Below, piece after piece: positions 56,624 through 64,000 of a stretch of 64,000 nucleotides of DNA. The notes under the pieces are model-generated. The model did not search any database and was not told the origin of the DNA. It worked only from the letters and a program-made list of their open reading frames with translations. The number at the start of each line of letters is the position of its first letter. Position 1 is the first letter of the stretch. The translations under genes and the position numbers were made by a program. Location: the NCBI RefSeq assembly GCF_004919095.1, contig NZ_STGJ01000002.1, forward strand, positions 214,503-278,502, in the 5' to 3' direction. The stretch is from Crenobacter intestini (GTDB lineage: Bacteria; Pseudomonadota; Gammaproteobacteria; Burkholderiales; Chromobacteriaceae).

Positions 56624-58396
56624 ATGCAATCAAGATCCCTGCTGGCGGCGTTGGCGCTGGCCTTGTGGGCGGCCATCGCCGCCGTGCCGTTTTTGTCGCG
56701 CATCCATTACCTGCCGCTGCCGCAATGGTTCGGCGAGATGAACGTGGTGTGGCTGACGCTGGCCGCCCTGTTGCCGCTGGCGCTGCGTGACGGCCTGGCC
56801 ACTTTCGGCGCGCTGCCGCGCACCAGCTTGTGGCTGTTGCTGCTCTCGCTCGTTTGGGCGGTGCAGCCCTTGTGGGTGCCGCTGGCCTTCCCGGGGCTGA
56901 ACGCCGCCACCGCGTGGGCGTTTGCCGCGCTTGCGCTGCTTGGCCTGCTCACGCAGCGGCTGCGCGACATCTATGGCGACGAGGCGGTGTACCTGCGCTT
57001 CGCGCAGGCGCTGCTGGTTGGCACCCTGCTGCAGAGCCTGATCGGCTTCGCGCAGGTGACGGGCCTTGCGCAGGTAATGGGCGGCGTGCTGTTTTACGAC
57101 GCGGCGCACCCGACCAGCAACGTGTTCGGCCACCTCGGCCAGCGCAACCAGTACGCGCACTATCTGGCGTGGGGCGTCGCTGCGGCGGCCTACCTGTGGG
57201 CGCGGCGCAGGCTCGCCACCGGCTGGGCGGTGGCGGCGGTGGCGTGGCTGGCGCTCTCGATGGCGTGGGCCGGCTCGCGCACGGTGCTGCTCTACGCGGC
57301 GGCGTTTCTCGCGCTGGCGCTTATCTGGGCGCTGCGGGTGCGCGATGACGAAGGCCGGCGCTTTGCCGGCGCCTTGGTGGCGGCGTCGCTTACGGTGATC
57401 GCGCTGCAGTTCGCGCTGCCGTGGGTGAACCAGCTGTTCGCCGGCGGCGGCGTGGAGAGCGGGGTCGAGCGCATCGCGGCGGCGGGCGGCGAGGGGATGA
57501 ACTCGCGCCGCTTCGCCGAGTGGCACAAGGCGTGGCTGGTGTTCGGCGACTACCCGCTGTTCGGCGCCGGCTGGTCGCAGTTTGCCGCGCACAGCGTCGC
57601 CTTGCAGATGCGGCCCGAGTTTGCCGAGGCGGCGTTCAACAGCGGCCTGTTCGCCAACAGCCATAACCTGGTGTTGCAGCTATTGGCCGAGACGGGCGTG
57701 GTCGGTACCGGCGCGGTGCTGCTGGGGCTGGTGTGGCTTGCGTGGCCGTTCTTCGGGCAGCGCGTCGAGGCGCGCCACCTGCTGCCGGTGGCGATGCTGT
57801 CGGTGACGCTGATCCACAGCCAGGTCGAGTACCCGCTGTGGTATCTGTACTTTCCGGCGGTGGCGGTGGTCGCGCTGTCGCTGTCTCCCGCGCCTGCGCT
57901 GCGCGCGCCGCTTGTTGTAAAGCTGGGGCTGCTGGGGCTGATGCTGGCGCTTCTCTGGCTGTCGGTCGCCGCGTGGCCGCGTTACCGCGAGCTGGTCAGC
58001 CTGTATGCGCCACCCTATAACGCCGAGCTGCGCGCCAGGAACCAAGCGCGGCTCGCCGAGATCGTAGAAAAAGAGCCGATGTTCGCCTTCCACGCGCTGA
58101 ACACGCTGGACAACTACCTGCGGGCCGACCGCGAAGCTTTGCCGCAGAAGCGTATATGGATGACGCGGCTCGCCGCGTTCCGCCCCTACCCGGACGTGCT
58201 CCTGAAGAAGGCGCAATTGGAGGCACTGGCGGGCGACACGGCGCAGGCGCGGCAAACGCTGGCGTACGCGCTCGCCTCGTTCCCGACCTACGCGCCGCGC
58301 TTCATGGCGACGCTTGCCGGCAGCGAGCCCGCATGGACGGTGCTGTACGAAGACGCCAGCGCGGCGCGCGCGCGGCTGCCCGAGCGTTACCGCTAA
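56624..58396 (+). CDS. PglL-type O-oligosaccharyltransferase, second paralogue
   Basis: A 590-residue membrane enzyme with the same architecture as the preceding one but without any repeat insertion: FGHLGQRNQYAHYLAWGVAA near residue 170, FANSHNLVLQLLAETGVVG near residue 350 with the probable catalytic His, LIHSQVEYPLWYLYFPAVA, and a helical periplasmic C-terminal domain (EKEPMFAFHALNTLDNYL to the end). I start at the ATG at 56624; in-frame TTG codons upstream lie in the repeat. No good ribosome site is visible. Its presence beside the other suggests one serves pilin and one other proteins (inference). Confidence 0.85.
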   Translation: MQSRSLLAALALALWAAIAAVPFLSRIHYLPLPQWFGEMNVVWLTLAALLPLALRDGLATFGALPRTSLWLLLLSLVWAVQPLWVPLAFPGLNAATAWAFAALALLGLLTQRLRDIYGDEAVYLRFAQALLVGTLLQSLIGFAQVTGLAQVMGGVLFYDAAHPTSNVFGHLGQRNQYAHYLAWGVAAAAYLWARRRLATGWAVAAVAWLALSMAWAGSRTVLLYAAAFLALALIWALRVRDDEGRRFAGALVAASLTVIALQFALPWVNQLFAGGGVESGVERIAAAGGEGMNSRRFAEWHKAWLVFGDYPLFGAGWSQFAAHSVALQMRPEFAEAAFNSGLFANSHNLVLQLLAETGVVGTGAVLLGLVWLAWPFFGQRVEARHLLPVAMLSVTLIHSQVEYPLWYLYFPAVAVVALSLSPAPALRAPLVVKLGLLGLMLALLWLSVAAWPRYRELVSLYAPPYNAELRARNQARLAEIVEKEPMFAFHALNTLDNYLRADREALPQKRIWMTRLAAFRPYPDVLLKKAQLEALAGDTAQARQTLAYALASFPTYAPRFMATLAGSEPAWTVLYEDASAARARLPERYR

Positions 58397-58410
58397 GGAG
58401 GCGGGCATGC

Positions 58411-58439
58411 AAAACGGCGACCCATCGGGTCGCCGTTTT
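58411..58439. terminator. Bidirectional terminator between the transferase gene and rpoH
   Basis: Perfect 13-bp stem (58411-58423 with 58427-58439, loop ATC) with A-tract and T-tract ends, so it should stop transcription both ways. Confidence 0.9.
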
Positions 58440-58459
58440 GGTGTGGGCGTTGATGCCGC

Positions 58460-59305
58460 TTACGCGGCCAGCGCGGCCTTCATCTTCTGCAGCGCCTTCG
58501 CCTCGATCTGGCGGATGCGTTCGGCGGACACGCCGAATTCGGCGGCCAGTTCGTGCAGCGTCGCGCCGCTGTCGTCGGCCAGCCAGCGTGCCTCGACGAT
58601 GCGGCGGCTGCGCGCATCCAGCGTGGCGAGCGCCTCGTGCAGGCCTTCGCTCTGCAGGCGGTCGACCGCCTTCTTCTCGATCTGGCGCACCGGCTCGTGC
58701 TCGCTGTCGGCCAGCCAGTCGATCGGCGCGTAGCCGTCGTCGTCGCCGTCGTCGGCCAACAGCGCGATGTCCTGCCCGGTCATGCGGGTTTCCATCTCCA
58801 GTACTTCTTCGGGCCTGACGCCGAGGTCTTCGGCGATCTCGCGTGCCTCGCTGTCGGACAGCGCCGACATGTTCTTCTTCATGCTGCGCAGGTTGAAGAA
58901 CAGCTTGCGCTGCGGCTTGGTGGTCGCGATGCGCACCAGGCGCCAGTTGCGCAGGATGAATTCGTGGATTTCGGCCTTGATCCAGTGCACGGCGAACGAG
59001 AACAGGCGCACGCCGCGGCTGGGCTCGAAACGCTTGACGGCCTTCATCAGGCCGATATTGCCTTCCTGGATCAGGTCGGCCTGCGGCAGGCCGTAGCCGG
59101 CGTAGCCGCGTGCAATCGACACCACCACGCGCATGTGCGACATCACCAAGCGGCGGGCCGCCTCGAGGTCGTTCTGGTCGTGGTAGCGGGTCGCCAGCTC
59201 GGACTCTTCCTCCTGCGTCAGCATGGGCAGGCGGTTGACCGCCTGGATGTACTGCTCGAGGCTGCCGGTGCTGGAAGGTACGGGCAAAGCGAAAGTGGCG
59301 CTCAT
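58460..59305 (-). CDS. rpoH: Heat-shock sigma factor RpoH (sigma-32)
   Basis: Directs RNA polymerase to heat-shock promoters. The 281 residues show region 2 (DLIQEGNIGLMKAVKRFEPS; RLFSFAVHWIKAEIHEFIL), the RpoH box (ATTKPQRKLFFNLR) and region 4 with helix-turn-helix (LHELAAEFGVSAERIRQIEA). An AGGAGG sequence lies about 12 bases before the ATG. Upstream is a CIRCE-type inverted repeat over the promoter, suggesting repression by HrcA. Confidence 0.96.
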   Translation of the reverse strand: MSATFALPVPSSTGSLEQYIQAVNRLPMLTQEEESELATRYHDQNDLEAARRLVMSHMRVVVSIARGYAGYGLPQADLIQEGNIGLMKAVKRFEPSRGVRLFSFAVHWIKAEIHEFILRNWRLVRIATTKPQRKLFFNLRSMKKNMSALSDSEAREIAEDLGVRPEEVLEMETRMTGQDIALLADDGDDDGYAPIDWLADSEHEPVRQIEKKAVDRLQSEGLHEALATLDARSRRIVEARWLADDSGATLHELAAEFGVSAERIRQIEAKALQKMKAALAA

Positions 59306-59336
59306 GTGGAAACTGTCCTCCTAGTCTCGAATTCCG

Positions 59337-59366
59337 ATGTTAGCACTCGGGATTAGTGAGTGCCAA
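59337..59366 (-). promoter_or_regulatory. rpoH promoter overlapped by a CIRCE (HrcA) operator
   Basis: TTAGCACTC (59340-59348), nine-base spacer, GAGTGCCAA (59358-59366) matches CIRCE (TTAGCACTC-N9-GAGTGCTAA) at 17 of 18 arm positions. On the minus strand TTGGCA (59366-59361) and TAACAT (59342-59337) with an 18-base spacer form a sigma-70 promoter that this operator covers. Confidence 0.85.
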
Positions 59367-59548
59367 CCGGCGGAAGTTCCTCTTAGCATGAAAGTTTTTT
59401 ATCGCCCGATAGCGCGGGGGCGTGGTGCCGCCCGCGCGGACGGGGACGCCAGGCGGGTGAAAATGCGGCGTCGTCTTGCGTTGCACGGGCGTCTCGCACC
59501 GGCTTGCAACGCCGCATCGCTGCCGCGCAGCAGCGCGCGGTCAGGCGC

Positions 59549-60457
59549 TCAGTGCGCGCGCACCTGCCGCAGGTGGTGATCGGTCGCGAGCCTTGCGCCG
59601 CTCACCGCCAGCAGCGCGGAGAGGCCGGTGAGCGCGGCCAGTTCCCCCAGCGTCAGCCCGCGCAGCGCGAGCTGCTCGTTGTAGAGGCGGGCGAAGTCGG
59701 CGAGCACCGGGTTGGCGGCGGCGATCAGCCAGCTCGACAGCCCCCACGCGGCCAGCGCGGCGAGCACGCCCTGCCACAGCGCGTGGTAGAGGAAGGGGCG
59801 GCGGATGAAGTTGTCGGTCGCGCCGATCAGCTTGGAGATCTCGATCTCGTCGCGGCGGGCGAGGATCTGCATGCGGATGGTGTTGTGGGTGACCAGCACC
59901 AGCGCCAGCGCGAAGGCCGAACCCAATAGCAGCGTCAGCTTGCCGCCCAGCGAGATCAGGCTGGCCAGCTTCTGCGCCCACGCCGCGTCGAACTGCACTT
60001 CGGCGACCATCGGCAGGCCGGCGATCTCCTTTTGCAGGCGATCGAGTTCGGCGGCATCCAGCGTGGCGGGCTTGACGACGAAGGCGTCCGGCAGCGGGTT
60101 GCCGTCCAGCCCTTCGGCCATGCCGGTGACGCCGCTGCGCGTCTCCAGTTCGGCGAGCGCCTGCTGCTTGTCGACGAAGGTGGATTGCCCGACGCGCGGG
60201 TGCTGTTTGAGCGAGCTGGCGACGGCGGCGACGTCGGCCGGTTCGCTCGCCATCTCCATGAACACGGTCAGCTCGGGGGTGACGTCGATCTTGCCGCTCC
60301 ACTGCTGGACGCCCTGCACGACCAGATACAGCGCGACCGGCAGGCTGAGCGCCAGCGAGAGCATCGCAAGGTTGAGCAGGCTGGCAACGGGCGCGCGCGC
60401 GGTGCGCTTGAGCGCCAGCAGCGCGCTTTGCGCGTGCAGGAACAGGTAGTGTTTCAT
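59549..60457 (-). CDS. ftsX: Cell-division protein FtsX
   Basis: Membrane partner of FtsE in the complex that controls peptidoglycan hydrolases at the septum. The 302 residues have an N-terminal span (APVASLLNLAMLSLALSLPV, about 23-42), a periplasmic domain (ELTVFMEMASEPADV), and three C-terminal spans (TLLLGSAFALALVLVTHNTI; LWQGVLAALAAWGLSSWLIA; LGELAALTGLSALLAVSGA). It starts 4 bases into the ftsE end (ATGA). Confidence 0.93.
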   Translation of the reverse strand: MKHYLFLHAQSALLALKRTARAPVASLLNLAMLSLALSLPVALYLVVQGVQQWSGKIDVTPELTVFMEMASEPADVAAVASSLKQHPRVGQSTFVDKQQALAELETRSGVTGMAEGLDGNPLPDAFVVKPATLDAAELDRLQKEIAGLPMVAEVQFDAAWAQKLASLISLGGKLTLLLGSAFALALVLVTHNTIRMQILARRDEIEISKLIGATDNFIRRPFLYHALWQGVLAALAAWGLSSWLIAAANPVLADFARLYNEQLALRGLTLGELAALTGLSALLAVSGARLATDHHLRQVRAH

Positions 60458-61104
60458 GCGAACTGTCCTTCCCTGAGGCGGATGATGCGCCTGCCGTAGT
60501 CTTCCATCAGCGTTTCGTCGTGCGCGGAAATCAGCACGGTGACGCCGACCTGGTGGAAGGACTTGAACAGCTCCATGATGTCGAGCGCGTAGGCGCGGTC
60601 GAGGTTGGCTGACGGTTCGTCGGCCAGCAGGATGGCCGGGCGGTGCACCACGGCGCGCGCGATGCACAGCCGCTGCTGCTCGCCGCCGGACAGGCCGACC
60701 GGCATCGATTTCTCGCGGCCGGCGAGGCCGACCTTGTCGAGCGCGGCGCGCACGCGGCGCGCGGCGTCGCGGCGGTCGAAGCCGATGATGTCCAGCGGCA
60801 GCACCACGTTGTCGAACACGCTACGGTCGTACAGGATCTTGTGGTCCTGGAACACGATGCCGATATGCTGGCGTACGTAGGGCAGCTGGCTCGCGCGCAG
60901 GCGGCTCAGGTTCTGGCCGTTGACCAGCACGTTGCCGCTGGTCGCGCGGTCGATGCCGGCAACCAGCTTGAGCAGCGTCGACTTGCCGGCGCCGGAGTGC
61001 CCGGCGAGGAACACCATCTCGCCGGCGTCGATCTGGAAGGACAGGTTCTTCAGCGCGTCGAAGCCGCCGGGGTAGCGCTTGCTGACCTGGTCGAATTTGA
61101 TCAT
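60454..61104 (-). CDS. ftsE: Cell-division ATP-binding protein FtsE
   Basis: ATPase of FtsEX. The 216 residues start MIKFDQVSKRYPGG and contain Walker A LAGHSGAGKSTLLKLVAG, signature LSGGEQQRLCIARA, Walker B ILLADEPSANLD and the FtsE-typical YVRQHIGIVFQDHKIL. A second ATG three codons upstream (MTPMIKF) is an alternative start. It follows ftsY by 25 bp, so ftsY-ftsE-ftsX form one operon, the usual order. Confidence 0.94.
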   Translation of the reverse strand: MIKFDQVSKRYPGGFDALKNLSFQIDAGEMVFLAGHSGAGKSTLLKLVAGIDRATSGNVLVNGQNLSRLRASQLPYVRQHIGIVFQDHKILYDRSVFDNVVLPLDIIGFDRRDAARRVRAALDKVGLAGREKSMPVGLSGGEQQRLCIARAVVHRPAILLADEPSANLDRAYALDIMELFKSFHQVGVTVLISAHDETLMEDYGRRIIRLREGQFA

Positions 61105-61129
61105 GGGTGTCATGGGCTGGCCACCCGTG

Positions 61130-62401
61130 CTAGTCGAACAGCGCGTCGACGTAGTCGCGCGCGCTGAACGGGCGCAAGTCGTCGATGCTCTCGCCGACGC
61201 CGACAAAGCGCAGCGGTACCGGACGCTGCTTGGCAATCGCGGCGATCACGCCGCCCTTGGCCGAGCCGTCTAGCTTGGAGAGGATCAGGCCGGTCAGCCC
61301 CAGCGCGTCGTCGAAGGCCTTCACCTGCGTCACCGCGTTCTGCCCGGTGTTGGCGTCGAGCACCAGCATCACCTCATGCGGACCGTCCGGGATCGCTTTC
61401 TGGATCACCCGCTTCACCTTCTTGATCTCTTCCATCAGGTGCAGCTGGGTCGGCAGGCGGCCGGCGGTGTCGGCGAGCACCACGTCGATGCCGCGTGCCT
61501 TGGCAGCCTGGATCGCGTCAAAGCAGACTGCGGCGGCGTCGCCACCTTGCTGCGCGATCACGGTGACGTTGTTGCGCTCGCCCCAGGCGATCAGCTGTTC
61601 GCGTGCGGCGGCGCGGAAGGTGTCGCCGGCGGCGAGCATCACCTTCTTACCCTGCGACTGGTAGTACTTGGCGAGCTTGCCGATCGAGGTGGTCTTGCCG
61701 GCACCATTGACGCCGGCCATCATGATCACGAAGGGCTGCTTGCCCTCGACGCTCAGCGGCACTTCAAGCGGGCCGATCAGCTCGAGCAGGGAATCCTTGA
61801 GTGCGCCCTTGAGCTCGGACGCGTCCTTCAGCCCCTTGAGCGAAACGCGCTCGCGCACGTCGCCCAGCAGGTGCATGGTCGCGTCGACGCCCATGTCGGC
61901 GGTGAGCAGCACCGTCTCCAGCTCTTCGTACAGGTCCTCGTCGATCTTGCCGCCGCCGAACAGGCCGGCCAACTGCTTGCCGAGCTTGCTGCGCGTCTTG
62001 GCAAGGCCGGCCTTCAGGCGTTCGGTCCAGCTGGGCTTGCGCTCGGTCACCGTCTGCGGCGCAGGCGTGGCCGGCGGCGCCGGGATAAGCGGCGCTACGG
62101 GCGCGCTAGGTGCTTCGGCCACGGGCGCCGGAACCTCGGGGGGCAGGGCAGGCGCTGCGGCAGGGATGGGCTCGGTACGTCCGGCGTCCGGCGCCGGTGT
62201 GCTGGCTGGCAGCTCCTCGGCAGGCTCGCGCGGGACGGCCGGTTCGGCGACGGGCACCGGTGCGGCAGGCGCGGCGGCCGATGCGGTGTCCGGCGCAGGC
62301 GCGGTGGTGCCGGCCGGCTCGGTGGGGGCGGTTTCAGGCGTTGCAGGCTGCGTGGGCTGCGGCGCGTTGTCCTTGGGTTTTCTCTTGAAGAAGCTGAACA
62401 T
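61130..62401 (-). CDS. ftsY: Signal-recognition particle receptor FtsY
   Basis: GTPase receptor for the SRP at the inner membrane. The 423 residues begin MFSFFKRKPKD, then a Pro/Ala-rich region to about residue 120 in place of the strongly acidic A domain of E. coli, then the NG domain from about 125 (SWTERLKAGLAKTRSKLGKQ; GVNGAGKTTSIGKLAKYY; VVLADTAGRLPT; LSKLDGSAKGG). Frequent short Pro-Ala repeats may have arisen by replication slippage. Confidence 0.94.
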   Translation of the reverse strand: MFSFFKRKPKDNAPQPTQPATPETAPTEPAGTTAPAPDTASAAAPAAPVPVAEPAVPREPAEELPASTPAPDAGRTEPIPAAAPALPPEVPAPVAEAPSAPVAPLIPAPPATPAPQTVTERKPSWTERLKAGLAKTRSKLGKQLAGLFGGGKIDEDLYEELETVLLTADMGVDATMHLLGDVRERVSLKGLKDASELKGALKDSLLELIGPLEVPLSVEGKQPFVIMMAGVNGAGKTTSIGKLAKYYQSQGKKVMLAAGDTFRAAAREQLIAWGERNNVTVIAQQGGDAAAVCFDAIQAAKARGIDVVLADTAGRLPTQLHLMEEIKKVKRVIQKAIPDGPHEVMLVLDANTGQNAVTQVKAFDDALGLTGLILSKLDGSAKGGVIAAIAKQRPVPLRFVGVGESIDDLRPFSARDYVDALFD

Positions 62402-62571
62402 ACTTCGGCTGTACTCGGTCGTGGAGCAGGGATTGTAGCGTATTCAGGCTGGGTGGCGCCCGCGCACGGCAAGGCAGCCCGAAAAAACATATATAAGGTT
62501 GCGCTTGTCCGACAAAGCCTGCACAAGCGGCCGCTTCAGGGTAAACTTGCCGGCTTGCAACGGGAGGGGTT

Positions 62572-63129
62572 ATGGGCGAGTACCGCAACAAGGTCCGCGT
62601 GATTGCCGGCAAATACCGCCGGCGCCTGCTGGCGTTTCCGGACGTGGACGGCCTGCGGCCGACGCCGGACCGCGTGCGCACGACCCTGTTCAACTGGCTG
62701 GGCGCCGAACTCGACGGACTTGCGTGCCTGGACCTGTTCGCCGGTAGCGGCGCGCTGGGCTTCGAGGCCGCGTCGCGCGGCGCGCGCCGTGTGGTAATGG
62801 TCGAGCGCGACCGCAGTGCGCTCGCGCTGCTCAAGGACAACCGCCGCCTGCTTGACGCTGACGAGATCGACGTGGTAGCAGGCGACGCGCTCGCCTACCT
62901 GCGCAGCGCGCGCGAACGCTTCGACCTGGTGTTCCTCGACCCGCCCTTTGGCCTGGACTTGCTGCCCGCGCTGTTGCCCTTGCTGCCGGCGCTGCTCGCA
63001 CCCGGCGCGCGCGTCTACCTCGAGGCGACCAGGTTGCCGGAGCTGGCCGGCTGGCGCGTGCTGAAGCAGGGATCCGCCGGCGCGGTACGCTACGCGCTGG
63101 TCGAGGCGGATGTAGCCGAGCCGGCATAA
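62572..63129 (+). CDS. rsmD: 16S rRNA (guanine966-N2) methyltransferase RsmD
   Basis: Methylates G966 in the small-subunit decoding region. The 185 residues include VRVIAGKYRRRLLAFPDVDG, LRPTPDRVRTTLFNWL, the SAM loop CLDLFAGSGALGFEAASRGA and the catalytic LVFLDPPFGLDLL. A GGGAGGGG ribosome site precedes the ATG. Divergent from ftsY, the common order. Confidence 0.94.
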   Translation: MGEYRNKVRVIAGKYRRRLLAFPDVDGLRPTPDRVRTTLFNWLGAELDGLACLDLFAGSGALGFEAASRGARRVVMVERDRSALALLKDNRRLLDADEIDVVAGDALAYLRSARERFDLVFLDPPFGLDLLPALLPLLPALLAPGARVYLEATRLPELAGWRVLKQGSAGAVRYALVEADVAEPA

Positions 63130-63171
63130 ACGTATAACGGCGCCTTCCTTGCCCGGGCGTGGGGAGGGTGA

Positions 63172-63459
<288 letters not shown>

Positions 63460-63556
63460 GTGGCTGATCTTTCGCGGATTTCGGGGGTAGGTTGTCGCCT
63501 TTTGCCGAGTAAATGGCTGAAAAGGGCGGTTTTCCGAAAAAATTCCGCGAAAAGTG

Positions 63557-63585
63557 TTGACGGTAAAAAAGGGGATCTGTAGTAT
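63557..63585 (+). promoter_or_regulatory. Sigma-70 promoter of the tRNA-Tyr/Gly/Thr-tuf unit
   Basis: TTGACG (63557-63562), 17-base spacer, TAGTAT (63580-63585), 13 bases before the tRNA-Tyr start. An A-rich stretch upstream (63536-63553) may act as an UP element. Confidence 0.82.
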
Positions 63586-63598
63586 TCGGGTCTCTTCA

Positions 63599-63683
63599 GG
63601 AGGGATTCCCGAGCGGTCAAAGGGATCAGACTGTAAATCTGACGGCACTGCCTTCGAAGGTTCGAATCCTTCTCCCTCCACCA
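63599..63683 (+). tRNA. tRNA-Tyr (anticodon GTA)
   Basis: An 85-base class II tRNA with long variable arm: acceptor GGAGGGA/TCCCTCC, anticodon loop CTGTAAA with GTA, T-arm GGTTCGAATCC, CCA encoded. Confidence 0.97.
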
Positions 63684-63728
63684 GAATAAAATTATCTTGG
63701 CGACGTGAAGACATGCGGCGCGTGATAA

Positions 63729-63802
63729 GCGGGTGTAGCTCAATGGTAGAGCAGAAGCCTTCCAAGCTTATGACGAGGGTTCGATTCCCTTCACCCGCTC
63801 CA
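63729..63802 (+). tRNA. tRNA-Gly (anticodon TCC)
   Basis: A 74-base cloverleaf: acceptor GCGGGTG/CACCCGC, anticodon loop CTTCCAA with TCC, T-arm GGTTCGATTCC, CCA encoded. Confidence 0.97.
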
Positions 63803-63811
63803 GGATATTAA

Positions 63812-64000
<189 letters not shown>

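Noticed and set aside
62430..62540. Divergent ftsY/rsmD promoter TTGTCG-N16-TATATG (minus)
   Set aside because: Both hexamers match only 4 of 6 positions; kept out of the feature list as too weak.
63470..63552. Terminator after the ferredoxin gene
   Set aside because: TTTCGCGGA and TCCGCGAAA form an exact inverted pair but are 65 bases apart, too far for an efficient terminator hairpin.

Overview
This is a G+C-rich (roughly two-thirds G+C by eye), gene-dense stretch of bacterial chromosome. It is almost certainly from a betaproteobacterium, most likely of the order Neisseriales (Chromobacteriaceae/Neisseriaceae relatives). Supporting observations are the def-fmt-htpX-rsmB-DUF4390-ntrY-ntrX run, lptD-surA-pdxA divergent from amgK-murU, a smg-type (DUF494) gene between dprA and topA, tRNA-Tyr/Gly/Thr leading into tuf, PilE-type pilins next to PglL-type O-oligosaccharyltransferases, and an EF-Tu N-terminus of Neisseria type. 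I do not name a species. Nearly all of it is core housekeeping DNA; I see no prophage, CRISPR array or insertion sequence.

Layout. 1-4.3 kb: glutathione synthesis (gshA partial, gshB), apbE, dgkA, a sulfurtransferase. 4.3-8.0 kb: cfa, a small hydrolase, exonuclease III, pyrE, a small secreted protein. 8.0-8.5 kb: four identical tandem tRNA-Lys genes with their own promoter and terminator. 8.6-12.4 kb: cutA, fxsA, a YggU-type protein, dps, a TonB-like protein, a thioesterase and a TlpA-type thioredoxin. 12.5-20 kb (minus strand): the def to ntrX operon. 20.1-25.8 kb: LysM protein, dprA, smg, topA, a possible structured RNA, a small membrane protein. 25.8-31.5 kb: HIT protein, CNNM/HlyC-type transporter, an RquA-like (rhodoquinone) enzyme, ferredoxin-NADP reductase, MATE pump, isochorismatase-like hydrolase. 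31.5-39.9 kb (minus): a 1280-residue FAD/Fe-S oxidoreductase, pdxA, surA, lptD. 40-45.6 kb (plus): amgK-murU cell-wall recycling genes, ruvC-ruvA, a NYN-domain gene, a repeat element, ruvB, a glutamine amidotransferase. 45.6-53.1 kb: membrane protein, AbgT transporter, polyamine-binding protein, proB, a possible PilZ protein, bioA. 53.3-58.4 kb: two type IV pilins followed by two O-oligosaccharyltransferase paralogues, with repeat elements between and inside them. 58.4-63.5 kb: rpoH, ftsX-ftsE-ftsY, rsmD, ferredoxin. 63.6-64 kb: tRNA-Tyr, tRNA-Gly, tRNA-Thr and the start of tuf.

The least ordinary parts are: (i) the pilin/O-glycosylation locus, where one transferase carries an in-frame repeat insertion and the major pilin has a low-G+C 3' part and a Cys-Ser C-terminus; (ii) a CIRCE-type HrcA operator lying across the rpoH promoter; (iii) an NtrX regulator whose AAA+ domain has lost its ATPase residues; (iv) an RquA-like enzyme preceded by a perfect 10-bp inverted repeat; (v) a hairpin-rich, terminator-ended intergenic segment after topA that could be a small RNA or leader; and (vi) a NYN-domain gene inside the ruv cluster. 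All functional statements come from reading motifs and gene order; no database search was run.
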